A DNA stretch of 64,000 nt from Bacillus sp. ISL-18 (GCF_018613415.1 NZ_JAGGQG010000002.1:62001-126000); one strand, 5' to 3'; shown: positions 42,364 through 51,830, counted from the stretch's first letter. A program made the numbers and translations. The notes: generated by a model from the sequence alone, not told the origin.

Positions 42364-43521
42364 TCACGATAGATTAATTTCAGGCTCGTCAATTTGGTCT
42401 AAAACTACTGGCAAGAATATAGAAAAGGTAGTCTTATCTTCTGAAGAATCACAGGTTAATTTTCCTTTGTGTTTCTCAATAATTTCTTTACAGACAAACA
42501 ACCCCAGACCTGTTCCCAGTTTTTTTGTGGTGAAAAATGGTTCAAAAATGGTTTTATGCAATTCGGAAGGAATGACTGGCCCATTATTTGAAATACTTAT
42601 TTTAATCGTCGTAACATTTTCTAATGAACTTTTTATCTCAATGGTTGGTAGGGAGACCTCATGATGATTTAAAACATCAATCGCATTGAAAATGATATTG
42701 ATAAAAACTTGTCTTATTTCATCTGCATAGCCAATCAAGGTGAAATCACCGGTCAAATGATTTTGAATTTTAACTTTGCCATCCAAGATGCTCGGGTAGA
42801 GGAAATTTAAAACCTCATCTATTAGGTTATTTAATTTGAAGTATACCTTCTCCTTGCCAATTAACTCTTTTTTTGATAGCAACAAAAACTGTGAGATACG
42901 AAAATTCAGCTGATCTAATTCGCTTGAGATAATATCTAAATATCTCATATTTGGATAATCAGCCTTAAGTAATTGTATAAATCCTTGTACAGATGTAAGC
43001 GGGTTTCTAAATTCATGAATAAAGCTTGAGGTCATTTGGCCGAGAAGTGTTAAGCGATCTTGATGGGTTGAATCAATAAACATCGTCTTTTCTTCAATAA
43101 TTTTATTTTTTGCTTCAGAGTAATGAGATACAGCAAAATATAAAAATTTATCAAAACAAAAATTAATATCATTAATGGATTTCTGCAGTTCGGACCAGGT
43201 GAGTCCTGTTGTACTTAAATAGTTATATAAAACGGTCCTGCCAGTATTGACATTGTAAACAAAATCACCAATGTTAATGTCTGCCAAAACGCGTTCCTTT
43301 GATATATCAATGGCAATCTTTTCAATAACAGTTAATAATTCTTCTTTTGATAAGGTGTGCATCGTAAGAATGACATCAAATAGGGCTTCGGCATTTTCAC
43401 GAATTTTACCTTTAAAAGGATCACCGTCATAAATCAATATTGTTTTTTCCCATTCTTTTACTAATTGCTGTTTGTTCTGAGCAAAAAAGGCGACTAAATC
43501 CGTTTGTTCTCCGGTAGACAT
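42364..43521 (-). CDS. Cytoplasmic sensor histidine kinase (HisK_N type)
   Basis: A 385-residue kinase without membrane helices. The N-terminal 140 residues form a helical sensor similar to the HisK_N domain of Bacillus sporulation-type kinases. The phosphoacceptor His169 lies in SSFIHEFRNPLTSVQGF, and the HATPase domain has NIIFNAIDVLNHH (N box), SNNGPVIP (G1), FFTTKKLGTGLGLFV (F/G2). No partner response regulator is adjacent, which fits an orphan kinase feeding the Spo0 phosphorelay; that is inference. Confidence 0.87.
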   Translation of the reverse strand: MSTGEQTDLVAFFAQNKQQLVKEWEKTILIYDGDPFKGKIRENAEALFDVILTMHTLSKEELLTVIEKIAIDISKERVLADINIGDFVYNVNTGRTVLYNYLSTTGLTWSELQKSINDINFCFDKFLYFAVSHYSEAKNKIIEEKTMFIDSTHQDRLTLLGQMTSSFIHEFRNPLTSVQGFIQLLKADYPNMRYLDIISSELDQLNFRISQFLLLSKKELIGKEKVYFKLNNLIDEVLNFLYPSILDGKVKIQNHLTGDFTLIGYADEIRQVFINIIFNAIDVLNHHEVSLPTIEIKSSLENVTTIKISISNNGPVIPSELHKTIFEPFFTTKKLGTGLGLFVCKEIIEKHKGKLTCDSSEDKTTFSIFLPVVLDQIDEPEINLS

Positions 43522-43649
43522 GTTGTTTCCCCCTATTGGTTTTAACCAAACTGATTACCATGATAATTCGCTGATGATTGTAAAAATCCTTTTTAAAATT
43601 GTAGAAATATTTTTTATCTAGTAAAATGTTGATAATTATATATAATTTA

Positions 43650-43674
43650 GAAGCAAATTGATAATATTTGCTTC
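43650..43674. promoter_or_regulatory. Hairpin upstream of thiT
   Basis: Inverted repeat GAAGCAAA/TTTGCTTC about 50 bases before the thiT start and just after a TATAAT-like box. It is an operator or attenuator candidate. No TPP-riboswitch core (CTGAGA, ACCTGA) is visible in this interval. Confidence 0.4.
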
Positions 43675-43722
43675 AACAAAAATCTTGTTTAATTAGCGAA
43701 CATTATAATGGGGGAGAATTTG

Positions 43723-44313
43723 GTGTATCAAACTAGAAGTAATACATTATTTATCGCAGAGGTTGCTGTATTTACTGCACTGGCTTATTTATTAGATTTT
43801 GTAGCAGGGATGGTTTCTTTAAAGATCTGGCCGCAGGGTGGGTCCATCTCGATTGCGATGGTACCGATATTTCTGATTGCCTATCGTTGGGGGATAAAAG
43901 GAGGACTGTTAACAGGCTTTTTATTAGGTTTACTTCAGTTTATTATGGGGTTTTCACAAGTTTATACGATTGTTCAAGGAATTATTGATTACTTTATTGC
44001 ATTTGCAGCAGTTGGGACCTCAGGAATTTTTGCTTCAGCCATCAAAAAAGCTCTGAATCAACAGAACAAAGGGAAATGGATGACGTATGTAATAATGGGG
44101 GCATTTTTGGGAAGTGCGCTAAGATATATTTGTCATGTGATTTCCGGGATTGTCTTTTTCGGTGAGTATGCTCCTAAAGGCCAGCCGGTAGCTATCTACT
44201 CCTTACTTTATAATGGGACTTATATGCTGCCGAATTTCATAATAAGTGCGATCATCGCCGTTTTGTTAATCAGTGCGCTACCAAAGAAAATGGTTTTGCA
44301 AAAGAGTTTATAA
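43723..44313 (+). CDS. thiT: Thiamine ECF transporter substrate-binding subunit ThiT
   Basis: A 196-residue membrane S-component with six helices: TRSNTLFIAEVAVFTALAYLL starts helix 1 and SLKIWPQGGSISIAMVPIF holds the typical thiamine-pocket segment. The later part has GIIDYFIAFAAVG and the loop with YSLLYNGTYMLPNFIIS. It works with shared EcfA/A'/T subunits encoded elsewhere. I take the GTG at 43723, six bases after GGGGGAG, over the ATG 15 bases upstream that overlaps that site. In B. subtilis the homologue (YuaJ) is under a TPP riboswitch; none is seen here. Confidence 0.92.
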   Translation: MYQTRSNTLFIAEVAVFTALAYLLDFVAGMVSLKIWPQGGSISIAMVPIFLIAYRWGIKGGLLTGFLLGLLQFIMGFSQVYTIVQGIIDYFIAFAAVGTSGIFASAIKKALNQQNKGKWMTYVIMGAFLGSALRYICHVISGIVFFGEYAPKGQPVAIYSLLYNGTYMLPNFIISAIIAVLLISALPKKMVLQKSL

Positions 44314-44318
44314 GAACA

Positions 44319-44353
44319 AAAAAAGGAAAGTATCTACTTTTCCTTTTTTTTTC
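44319..44353 (+). terminator. Terminator of thiT
   Basis: The stem AAGGAAAGTA/TACTTTTCCTT with one bulge, followed by a T run. Confidence 0.85.
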
Positions 44354-44424
44354 GTGTTTTTTTCGAACTTTTGTCAAATTTATTATGCTTATTAACCCAA
44401 AAAAGTGCTAAAATACATTTAGAA

Positions 44425-44439
44425 AGATAATCATTCTCA
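44425..44439. promoter_or_regulatory. Fur box upstream of feoAB
   Basis: AGATAATCATTCTCA matches the TGATAATNATTATCA Fur consensus at 13 of 15 positions, just before feoA, implying iron-dependent repression of the operon. Confidence 0.75.
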
Positions 44440-44463
44440 ATTAACATAGATAGGGTGATATAC

Positions 44464-44688
44464 ATGTTTAGTGCATTAAAAGCAGGAGATAAAGGGAAAA
44501 TAATTGATCTATCTCATGTTGGTCACCTCGTTCAAAGACGCTTACTTGATTTAGGAATTACTGAAGGATCTGAGGTCTGTGTAAAATGTGTTATGCCATT
44601 TGGCGGACCGATTATGATAGAATCATCCGGCCAGTGTGTAGGCCTGCGGCGGAAAGAAGCAGTTCAGATCGAAGTGGAGAGACTATAA
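44464..44688 (+). CDS. feoA: Ferrous iron transport protein A
   Basis: A 74-residue SH3-like FeoA protein (VQRRLLDLGITEGSEVCV, then a C-terminal GLRRKEAVQIEVERL). It modulates the FeoB iron channel on the cytoplasmic side. The ATG at 44464 has GGGTG 6 bases upstream. Its stop overlaps the feoB start by one base, and a Fur box lies upstream. Confidence 0.92.
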   Translation: MFSALKAGDKGKIIDLSHVGHLVQRRLLDLGITEGSEVCVKCVMPFGGPIMIESSGQCVGLRRKEAVQIEVERL

Positions 44689-46691
44689 TGGAAATCGCTC
44701 TAATTGGAAACCCGAATACTGGAAAAACCTCATTATTTAATAATTTAACAGGTTCCTATGAGTATGTTGGTAACTGGAGCGGTGTAACAGTTGAAAAGAA
44801 AGTCGGCGTTTTCAAGAATAATATTGGACAATTAATAGATTTACCTGGCGTATATACACTTAACCCTTTATCAAAGGATGAGGGAGTTGTTACCTCGTTC
44901 TTTTTGAATGAATCTGTTGACCGATTATTAAATATTTTAGATGCATCACAATTAGAACGCAATTTACATTTAACGTTGCAATTGCTTGAGTTTGAGAAGC
45001 CTGCCCTTATCGGTTTAAATATGATTGATGTAGCTAATAAGCGGGGTATTCAGATTGATGTGTCAAAGCTTGCCGAGGCACTGGGGGTTCCAGTTGTGCC
45101 TGTAGTGGCCCGAAGCGGAAAAGGCTGTGACAAGCTTGTTGAGGTAATCTCTACAAAATCAATTCAGTCTGTTAATAAACATCTTGTGTATTATGGTAAA
45201 GAAGTGGAGGAGGGGATTTCTTCCTTTACCGGAGAGATCAGTGGCAAGACTAGCCACTCTACACGTTTTCTAGCCATTCAATATTTTGAAGGAAATCAAT
45301 ACGTTCAAAATTATGTTAACAGTATTGCCAATCCTCTAAGAATAAACGAAATTGTAAACAACTTGGAAAACAAGCTGCAAGCACAGTTGGATAAGAAATC
45401 ACTTGCCAATTATATTTATTTAAAACGCAGAGAAGTGATTGAAAAAATTGTTGCTGAAGTAGCAAGCAAAAGTAACTCTGGTTTACCACTTTCTGAAAAA
45501 ATAGATAGCTTAGTAACAAATCGCTTTCTAGGGATGCCTATTTTTCTTTTGCTAATGTATTTCATGTTTATGCTGACATTCGATTGGCTCGGAACACCTC
45601 TATCAAATATACTTGATGCCTTTCTAACGGGACCAATTACTTCTGGCTTTGAGGCAGTCTTGAGTGCCGTTCATGCTTCAGATTTTATTCACGCCTTAAT
45701 TATAGAAGGATTAGTAGCAGGTGTTGGCGGTGTACTGGTGTTTGTACCGCAAATTTTTATCCTTTTTTTCTTTATTTCCTTATTAGAAGACTCTGGTTAC
45801 ATGGCACGTGTTGCCCTTGTAATGGATCGCATAATGGAATCGGTAGGATTAAATGGCAAAGCGTTTATCCCGATGATGATTGGTTTTGGCTGTAATGTAC
45901 CAGGGATTATGGCTGCTAGAACGATTGAGACACCTAGGGAGAGACTATTAACCATCCTTTTAACACCACTAATGTCATGTTCAGCACGGTTACCGGTATA
46001 CGCTTTATTTGTAGGGGCCTTTTTTGCAGGACATAGGGCATTCGTTGTCCTTAGCCTATACGTGTTGGGAATTGTAGTGGCATTAACGTTAGCCAAAATC
46101 TTTTCTAAAACACTACTAAAATCAGAAACATCCTTATTTGTAATTGAACTCCCTCCATACAGACTTCCACAGTTTCAATCATTATGGAGAAGTACGTGGG
46201 ATAAAGGGAAAGGATTTGTTAGAAAGGCTGGAACCTTTATATTTGCCGGTTCCGTCTTTATCTGGCTGTTATCATATGCAGGTCCTGATGGTTTAAAGGT
46301 TGATATGGATCATAGTTATTTGGCTGCCATTGGAAATATCATCGCACCTATTTTTGATCCAATTGGATTTGGCACCTGGCAGGCAACTGCTTCCTTAATA
46401 ACCGGCTTCTTGGCAAAAGAAGCGATCATTTCAACCATGAATATTATTTACTTTGTTCCAAATGATGCAAGCCTGCAGGGGTTATTGGCTCATTACTATA
46501 CCCCGCTTGCCGCCTATAGCTTCATGGTCTTTATCCTCTTGTATATACCTTGCTTGGCAACGACGGCAACGATTTATAAAGAAACAGGTTCTAAAAAATG
46601 GACGGCTTTTGCCATGATATATGCGTTTGTGATTGCCTACGTATTATCCTTGATCATCTATCAAGGCGGTAAATTAGTTGGATGGATGTAA
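44688..46691 (+). CDS. feoB: Ferrous iron transport protein B
   Basis: A 667-residue Fe2+ transporter. The N-terminal GTPase domain has GNPNTGKTSLFN (G1), IDLPG (G3) and NMID (G4), followed by a guanine-dissociation-inhibitor helical segment. The membrane domain carries the gate repeats GFGCNVPGI and LMSCSARLPVY. ATG start overlaps the feoA stop. Imports ferrous iron under Fur control with FeoA and the small Cys-rich protein encoded next. Confidence 0.96.
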   Translation: MEIALIGNPNTGKTSLFNNLTGSYEYVGNWSGVTVEKKVGVFKNNIGQLIDLPGVYTLNPLSKDEGVVTSFFLNESVDRLLNILDASQLERNLHLTLQLLEFEKPALIGLNMIDVANKRGIQIDVSKLAEALGVPVVPVVARSGKGCDKLVEVISTKSIQSVNKHLVYYGKEVEEGISSFTGEISGKTSHSTRFLAIQYFEGNQYVQNYVNSIANPLRINEIVNNLENKLQAQLDKKSLANYIYLKRREVIEKIVAEVASKSNSGLPLSEKIDSLVTNRFLGMPIFLLLMYFMFMLTFDWLGTPLSNILDAFLTGPITSGFEAVLSAVHASDFIHALIIEGLVAGVGGVLVFVPQIFILFFFISLLEDSGYMARVALVMDRIMESVGLNGKAFIPMMIGFGCNVPGIMAARTIETPRERLLTILLTPLMSCSARLPVYALFVGAFFAGHRAFVVLSLYVLGIVVALTLAKIFSKTLLKSETSLFVIELPPYRLPQFQSLWRSTWDKGKGFVRKAGTFIFAGSVFIWLLSYAGPDGLKVDMDHSYLAAIGNIIAPIFDPIGFGTWQATASLITGFLAKEAIISTMNIIYFVPNDASLQGLLAHYYTPLAAYSFMVFILLYIPCLATTATIYKETGSKKWTAFAMIYAFVIAYVLSLIIYQGGKLVGWM

Positions 46692-46712
46692 AATCTGGAA
46701 GGGGTGGAACGA

Positions 46713-46865
46713 ATGATTGCCAGTATCATAATCGGTGTGGCTATTTTTGGATATGCAGCCTGGGCTTTAGTTAAGTTTATCAATAAATCCAAAAAGGGAA
46801 AATGCGCCGCCTGTGATTTGAAAAATTCTTGTTCAAGTCAGTGCGATATTCCACCACAAATATAG
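46713..46865 (+). CDS. FeoB-associated Cys-rich membrane protein
   Basis: A 50-residue protein with one N-terminal membrane helix (MIASIIIGVAIFGYAAWALV) and a cytoplasmic tail with four cysteines (CAACDLKNSCSSQCDI). This is the typical FeoB-associated Cys-rich small protein placed after feoB in Firmicutes. GGAAGGGGTGG lies before the ATG and the gene begins 21 bases after the feoB stop. The Cys set may bind or shuttle iron. Confidence 0.85.
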   Translation: MIASIIIGVAIFGYAAWALVKFINKSKKGKCAACDLKNSCSSQCDIPPQI

Positions 46866-46932
46866 AAAATCTTAAGCACCAGGTTCAGTAGATAATGCCT
46901 GGAGCAGGATCATTTTAAAAGAATAGGTACTT

Positions 46933-46966
46933 AAAACTGCTATAGTGATTTATAGCAGTTTTTTAT
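46933..46966 (+). terminator. Terminator of the feo operon
   Basis: The stem AAAACTGCTATA/TATAGCAGTTTT with a short loop followed by T residues. Confidence 0.9.
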
Positions 46967-47037
46967 TGTTTGAAATTTGAATACTCCTATAATCTTGTGT
47001 AAAATTACACTAGAGGAATTTGAAGGAAGGGCTTACT

Positions 47038-47493
47038 GTGACCAGAGATGAAATTATAATGCAGGTTTCTGTGAAACTTCGGCTAATCAGGGCGGAAGCA
47101 GGTTATACCCAGGATAAGATGGCTGATATTATTGGTGTCTCGAAGAAAACCCTTGTTCAAATTGAAAAAGGGAGGGTTTTAGCTGGCTGGTCGACGGTTG
47201 TTTCAATTTGTGCCCTTTTCCGAGAAACGGAGACGGTTCAATTTTTATTTGGAAATGAGCCCCTTGAGGTATTAGAGACAGTTGCCTTAAACGGAATTGA
47301 TCTTCGTAAAACAAAAACGCTTGGAGGCCGAGTTTGGTGGAGGGTTATTTCACAAAAAAACGGCTTTATTCTCCAGCAAAATATTTTAAGTAAGCATTTT
47401 CGGATTCTAGATGAGCAAAACTATCGTATCTTTTCAAGCTTCGATGAAAAGCTTTCCAAACAACGCTTTAAAGAACTGGTAAAAAGTGAATAA
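47038..47493 (+). CDS. XRE-type helix-turn-helix regulator
   Basis: A 151-residue protein with an N-terminal XRE HTH (LRLIRAEAGYTQDKMADIIG, SKKTLVQIEKGR), followed by an uncharacterised domain containing GGRVWWRVISQKNGFILQQN. The GTG at 47038 has AAGGAAGG 7 bases upstream; an upstream TTG adds six residues over that site. Own terminator. The targets are unknown; it precedes a penicillin-binding protein gene on the same strand. Confidence 0.8.
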   Translation: MTRDEIIMQVSVKLRLIRAEAGYTQDKMADIIGVSKKTLVQIEKGRVLAGWSTVVSICALFRETETVQFLFGNEPLEVLETVALNGIDLRKTKTLGGRVWWRVISQKNGFILQQNILSKHFRILDEQNYRIFSSFDEKLSKQRFKELVKSE

Positions 47494-47500
47494 TAGAAGT

Positions 47501-47533
47501 AAAAAAAGATGTGGTCCTGACCCATCTTTTTTT
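47501..47533 (+). terminator. Terminator of the XRE gene
   Basis: The stem AAAAAGATG/CATCTTTTT with a small loop and T run. Confidence 0.85.
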
Positions 47534-47630
47534 GATAAAAATATTACTATCCCCAAGCCGTTATAAAGCCGAATAAATCATCGGAAAAGTATACCTTTAA
47601 AAGAGACTACAGCTAAAGGATGTCATCATA

Positions 47631-49655
47631 ATGGTATTTACTAATAAAGTAATCGGGCTCTTTAAACAGCTGAAAAAGTGGCATTTATTTCAAGTGATGG
47701 TGTTGTTGATACTAATTCTAGTGCTTTCCTTTTTCGGATTCCTTTTCTTTTTTACAAAAGATGCAGATATATCAGGGTTAAAGAATGAGCTGCCGCAGCC
47801 AACTGTTTTTTATGATGTTAATGGAAAAATGGCTAGCAAAGTATCCGCAAATAAGAATGAAGGTGTACCCATTAAGGTAGTCCCCGCTTCCTTAAAGAAT
47901 GCTATTATAGCGATTGAAGACCATCGCTTTTACAAGCATAATGGGGTTGATTTAATCGGGACTACACGTGCGCTCTTTCGAGACCTGAAAGCAGGCGGGA
48001 TGGTTGAGGGAGGCAGTACGATAACACAGCAATTAACGAAAAATACCATTCTTACGTCTGAAAAGACCTTAAAAAGAAAGATGCAAGAGGTATTTTTAGC
48101 TATTGCAGTTGAACGTAAATATTCTAAATCAGAAATCCTGCAAATGTACATGAATCAAATCTATTTCGGCGATGGAGCCTATGGAATTAAACAAGCAGCC
48201 AGCAAATATTTTGCCAAAGATGTACAGGATTTATCCGTAAGTCAATCGGCTTTACTTGCCGGCTTAATTAAAGCACCTTCAGCCCTAAATCCCTATAAGC
48301 ATATGGAAAAGGCAACGGAAAGACGAAATTTAGTCTTGGCTGCAATGAAGGAACAAGGCTATATCACTAACGGTCAGTATCAAAAGGCAAAAACAGAAAA
48401 GATTGTCTTAAATGATAACGGCGGTGATCCATTCCGTGGAAAATATCCCTATTATGTCGATCAAGTTTTAGATGAGGCCATTAAACGATACGGTTTTACA
48501 CAGGATGAATTATTAACAGGCGGCTTCCGAATTTATACGGAATTAAATCCAAAGATGCAAGCGGCAATAGAAGAAACCTATCAAGATAATTCCCTCTTCC
48601 CTAAAAGTATCGACCGCCTTGTCCAGAGCGGCGGAGTATTACTTGACCCAAAAACAGGCGGAGTCAGGGCTATTATTGGTGGTAGAGGGGAGCATACCTT
48701 CAGAGGTTATAACCGTGCCTCACAATTAAAGGCACAGCCCGGCTCATCCTTTAAGCCGATAGCTGTTTATACACCAGCGCTAGAGGAAGGCTGGAAAATT
48801 ACCGATATGCTTAAAGACGAACCAATGAAATTTGGGTCTTATCAGCCTAGTAATTATGACCACCAGTATGCTGGCGAGGTCCCAATGTACGAAGCGGTAA
48901 AGGAATCAAAAAATGTTTCTGCCGTGTGGCTCTTAAATGAAATAGGAATGGATAAGGGAGTGGATTCTGTTAAGCGGTTTGGCATTCCGTTTGATAAAGT
49001 AGATGAAAATTTATCAATGGCGCTAGGCGGTTTGCATAATGGAGTTTCTCCTTTAGAAATGGCCGAAGCATTTTCAGTCTTCCCTAATAAAGGAAGCAGA
49101 ATCGAAGCACATGTGATTAAAAAAATCGTTGATCCAGAGGGGAAAGTAGTCGCCGAGTGGAAGGGGAAAAAGGTGAGGGTAACTACGAAGGCTGTATCGG
49201 ATCATATGACGACTATGCTCCTTGGTGTAGTGGAAGCAGGAACGGGAAAAGCAGCAAAAATCCCTGGAAGGGAAACTGCTGGAAAGACAGGATCTACCCA
49301 GGTGCCAATCAAAGGGATCAATGGCTTAAAGGATCAGTGGTTTGTCGGTTATACGCCACAGTTAGTCGGTTCGTTCTGGGTTGGGTATGATCAAACAGAT
49401 GCGTACCATTACCTGACCCCAACTAGCGGAAAGGGGGCTGCTGTTGTCTTTAGTAAGGTGATGGAAAAGTCATTAAGGGGCGCCTCGAATCAAAGTTTCA
49501 ATGTCCCACATATTGCCCCCTTGATAGAAAAAAGAAAAAAAGAAGAAGAAAAAAGTGATTTTCAAGAGCATTTCAACAATGAAGTTCAAAGATGGGAAGA
49601 CAAGTGGAATCAACAAATCGAAAAATGGAGGAATAAACTAAAAGGTCGGGACTAA
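47631..49655 (+). CDS. pbpF: Class A penicillin-binding protein (PbpF-like)
   Basis: A 674-residue bifunctional peptidoglycan synthase anchored by one N-terminal helix. The GT51 glycosyltransferase carries EDHRFYKHNGVD and GGSTITQQLTKN. The transpeptidase domain has the nucleophile Ser in PGSSFKP, the SKN motif (KESKNVSAVW) and AGKTGST. A charged coiled-coil tail follows. Outside the membrane it polymerises and cross-links glycan. The size and genomic zone resemble Bacillus PbpF (PBP2c), a sporulation-linked enzyme; the name is by resemblance. Confidence 0.88.
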   Translation: MVFTNKVIGLFKQLKKWHLFQVMVLLILILVLSFFGFLFFFTKDADISGLKNELPQPTVFYDVNGKMASKVSANKNEGVPIKVVPASLKNAIIAIEDHRFYKHNGVDLIGTTRALFRDLKAGGMVEGGSTITQQLTKNTILTSEKTLKRKMQEVFLAIAVERKYSKSEILQMYMNQIYFGDGAYGIKQAASKYFAKDVQDLSVSQSALLAGLIKAPSALNPYKHMEKATERRNLVLAAMKEQGYITNGQYQKAKTEKIVLNDNGGDPFRGKYPYYVDQVLDEAIKRYGFTQDELLTGGFRIYTELNPKMQAAIEETYQDNSLFPKSIDRLVQSGGVLLDPKTGGVRAIIGGRGEHTFRGYNRASQLKAQPGSSFKPIAVYTPALEEGWKITDMLKDEPMKFGSYQPSNYDHQYAGEVPMYEAVKESKNVSAVWLLNEIGMDKGVDSVKRFGIPFDKVDENLSMALGGLHNGVSPLEMAEAFSVFPNKGSRIEAHVIKKIVDPEGKVVAEWKGKKVRVTTKAVSDHMTTMLLGVVEAGTGKAAKIPGRETAGKTGSTQVPIKGINGLKDQWFVGYTPQLVGSFWVGYDQTDAYHYLTPTSGKGAAVVFSKVMEKSLRGASNQSFNVPHIAPLIEKRKKEEEKSDFQEHFNNEVQRWEDKWNQQIEKWRNKLKGRD

Positions 49656-49769
49656 AAAGAAATATATTCACAAAGAAGTCACATCCAGGTCACAAAAGTG
49701 TAATTTTTATCACTTGCTGCATCTGATCTTTATGATATTTTTAAATAAAAATCATAGGGTGGGATGTAT

Positions 49770-49853
49770 ATGTCAGAATACTCCATTGTTTTAGCAATTG
49801 GCAGTTTTTTAATTCTTTCTTACTTTATCGGTTATACACTCATTAAATCATAA
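49770..49853 (+). CDS. 27-residue single-helix membrane peptide
   Basis: [20 protein letters not shown] continues to GYTLIKS and forms one hydrophobic helix. It has GGTGGG just upstream of the ATG and its own strong terminator 2 bases after the stop, which argues for a real small gene. Family and role not recognised. Confidence 0.5.
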   Translation: MSEYSIVLAIGSFLILSYFIGYTLIKS

Positions 49854-49854
49854 G

Positions 49855-49884
49855 CTGCAGACAAAGTGTCTGCAGTCTTTTTAT
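49855..49884 (+). terminator. Terminator after the small membrane ORF
   Basis: The stem CTGCAGACA/TGTCTGCAG with a 3-base loop, followed by TCTTTTTATTTTT. Confidence 0.9.
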
Positions 49885-49968
49885 TTTTACAAAAATAATG
49901 TGAAGTTTATAAATAAGTCAACAATGGATATATATATTGAAGTAAGCGAAATTGTGAGGTGGATAATT

Positions 49969-51348
49969 ATGGAGAAGTATAGGATTGAAAAGGACACGCT
50001 CGGAGAAATCCGAGTCCCTGAAGAAATGTATTGGGGAGCGCAAACACAGCGAAGTAAGGAAAATTTTAAAATTAGTGAAGAAAAAATGCCGCTAGAAGTG
50101 GTTTATGGTTTGGTCTTGATTAAAAAAGCAGCTGCAGTCGTGAATTGTCAATTAGGTAAGCTAAGCGAAGTCAAAATGAACGCTATCGTAAAGGTATGTA
50201 ATGACATAAATAATGGAGATTATGATCAACATTTCCCATTACTAGTCTGGCAAACAGGTAGTGGAACGCAATCCAATATGAATGTGAATGAAGTGATTGC
50301 AAACCGGGCAAACCATTGGCTAGCCGAAAAGGGGAGTAAGGAGACGGTTCACCCTAATGATGATGTCAATATGTCACAAAGCTCAAATGATACGTTTCCA
50401 ACTGCTATGCATATTTCCGCCTATATCAAAATTACTGACTCACTAATACCAGCGATTGTAGAACTGAAAAAAACATTTCAGGAAAAAGAGAGAGCTTTTG
50501 CTGACATTGTAAAAATCGGCAGAACTCATTTGCAAGATGCAACACCTCTTACCCTCGGCCAGGAAATCAGCGGCTGGAGGGCAATGCTGGATAAAAATGA
50601 ACAAATGATTAAGGAATCGAGTCAGCATTTATTGAATTTAGCGATTGGGGGAACAGCGGTAGGGACAGGAATTAATGCCCACCCACAATTCGGACAGATG
50701 GCGGCAGAAGAACTCAGAAAGATAACGGGTTATTCCTTCAAATCGTCAAATAATAAATTTCATGCCCTGACAAGTCATGATGAAATTGTTTTTGTTCATG
50801 GAGCTTTAAAAGCATTAGCCGCTGATTTAATGAAAATTGCCAATGATGTCCGTTGGCTCGCTAGCGGTCCGCGCAGTGGAATAGGTGAGATTAATATTCC
50901 CGCGAATGAACCAGGAAGTTCGATTATGCCAGGAAAGGTTAATCCCACACAAAGTGAGGCCTTGACGATGGCAGCTTGTCAGATTTTTGGAAATGATGCC
51001 GCTATTAGCTTTGCTGCCAGCCAAGGCAATTTCGAGTTAAATGTCTATAAACCAGTCATCATTTATAATCTCATTCAATCGATACGACTTCTTGGTGATG
51101 GGATTCGTTCCTTTAATAAAAACTGTGCAATAGGAATAGAAGTGAATGTTGAAAGAATTAAAAACAACCTAGAGCGCTCGTTAATGTTAGTTACAGCACT
51201 TAATCCGCATATCGGGTATGAAAAAGCGGCGGAGATTGCTAAGCTTGCGTTTAAGGAAAATAGTACGTTAAAAGAAGCAGCCCTTAAAAGTGGTTATGTA
51301 ACGGCTGAGCAATTTGCTGACTGGATTCAGCCTGAAAAAATGGTGTAA
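49969..51348 (+). CDS. fumC: Class II fumarate hydratase
   Basis: A 459-residue fumarase that interconverts fumarate and L-malate in the TCA cycle. Substrate motifs are [44 protein letters not shown] and the mobile signature [16 protein letters not shown]. The true start is the ATG at 49969, with GAGGTGG ahead of it; an upstream in-frame ATG adds 23 residues without homology. A perfect GC-rich hairpin follows. Confidence 0.96.
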   Translation: MEKYRIEKDTLGEIRVPEEMYWGAQTQRSKENFKISEEKMPLEVVYGLVLIKKAAAVVNCQLGKLSEVKMNAIVKVCNDINNGDYDQHFPLLVWQTGSGTQSNMNVNEVIANRANHWLAEKGSKETVHPNDDVNMSQSSNDTFPTAMHISAYIKITDSLIPAIVELKKTFQEKERAFADIVKIGRTHLQDATPLTLGQEISGWRAMLDKNEQMIKESSQHLLNLAIGGTAVGTGINAHPQFGQMAAEELRKITGYSFKSSNNKFHALTSHDEIVFVHGALKALAADLMKIANDVRWLASGPRSGIGEINIPANEPGSSIMPGKVNPTQSEALTMAACQIFGNDAAISFAASQGNFELNVYKPVIIYNLIQSIRLLGDGIRSFNKNCAIGIEVNVERIKNNLERSLMLVTALNPHIGYEKAAEIAKLAFKENSTLKEAALKSGYVTAEQFADWIQPEKMV

Positions 51349-51359
51349 TTGAACAGTGA

Positions 51360-51387
51360 AAGCCCCCTCCGTAAAAGGAGGGGGCTC
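51360..51387. terminator. GC-rich hairpin between fumC and the SASP gene
   Basis: The stem AGCCCCCTCC/GGAGGGGGCT, 6-base loop. T-tails are weak on both strands, but it sits between convergent genes. Confidence 0.7.
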
Positions 51388-51426
51388 AGCCATATTATTA
51401 ATTTGTCCAATAAAGTTTGTTAAAGA

Positions 51427-51633
51427 TTAGCGTTGGAATCCGCCGCCAAGTTGAGATTCTGCCATAGCTACAAGACGCTTTGTAATTTCTCCTCCGACAG
51501 AACCGTTTGCACGTGAAGTAGTATCTGCACCAAGATTTACACCGAATTCTTGAGCGATTTCATACTTCATTTGGTTAAGAGCCTGTTCTACGCCTGGTAC
51601 TAAAAGGTTGTTAGAGTTGTTGTTACTTGCCAT
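51427..51633 (-). CDS. Alpha/beta-type small acid-soluble spore protein
   Basis: A 68-residue SASP that coats and protects spore DNA and is degraded at germination. The germination-protease site EFGVNLG and the second conserved block [15 protein letters not shown] are intact. A GAGGAG site precedes the ATG. On the minus strand a forespore sigma-G-type promoter lies about 200 bases upstream, leaving an unusually long, structured leader. Confidence 0.95.
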   Translation of the reverse strand: MASNNNSNNLLVPGVEQALNQMKYEIAQEFGVNLGADTTSRANGSVGGEITKRLVAMAESQLGGGFQR

Positions 51634-51660
51634 AGTTGAATAACACTCCTCTTATTAATT

Positions 51661-51805
51661 TTGGGGTCAGTATGGAATTGAACCATAATATTGCCACCTG
51701 GCCTAACCCATATTATCAATTGATTTGATAAAGAATATTAGTAATTGGAGATGGTTGGATGATCCGGAGTTGCACCGGATATTACCCTTGTTGGCTTCAT
51801 CCATC
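51661..51805 (-). promoter_or_regulatory. Structured 5' leader of the SASP gene
   Basis: On the minus strand two stem-based modules precede the gene. Module A (51750-51805) has outer arms GATGGATG and CATC/CCATC around hairpin ATCCGG-TGCAACT-CCGGAT. Module B (51661-51714) has arms TGGGTTAG/CTGACCCCA enclosing hairpins GCCAGGTGGC and TATGG-TTCAATT-CCATA. Both terminal hairpins have 7-base loops like tRNA T-arms. An alternative long pairing (AATTGA..AATAT with ATATT..TCAATT) would compete with module B, suggesting a switch. Confidence 0.5.
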
Positions 51806-51830
51806 GGTGTAATTGTTGCTTTGTAATCTT

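Noticed and set aside
44586-44687. N-terminal extension of feoB from an upstream ATG
   Set aside because: The extra 34 residues are out-of-frame feoA sequence; the GTPase domain starts right after the ATG at 44688.
51661-51714. tRNA gene on the minus strand
   Set aside because: One T-arm-like hairpin and an acceptor-like stem are present, but the element is too short and lacks an anticodon arm.
51750-51805. Cobalamin riboswitch in the SASP leader
   Set aside because: Only the GGGTAA..GGTGCAACTCC part is similar; the rest of the conserved core and a clear B12 box are not convincing, and a vitamin switch before a spore DNA-binding protein is unlikely. Kept only as a structured leader.
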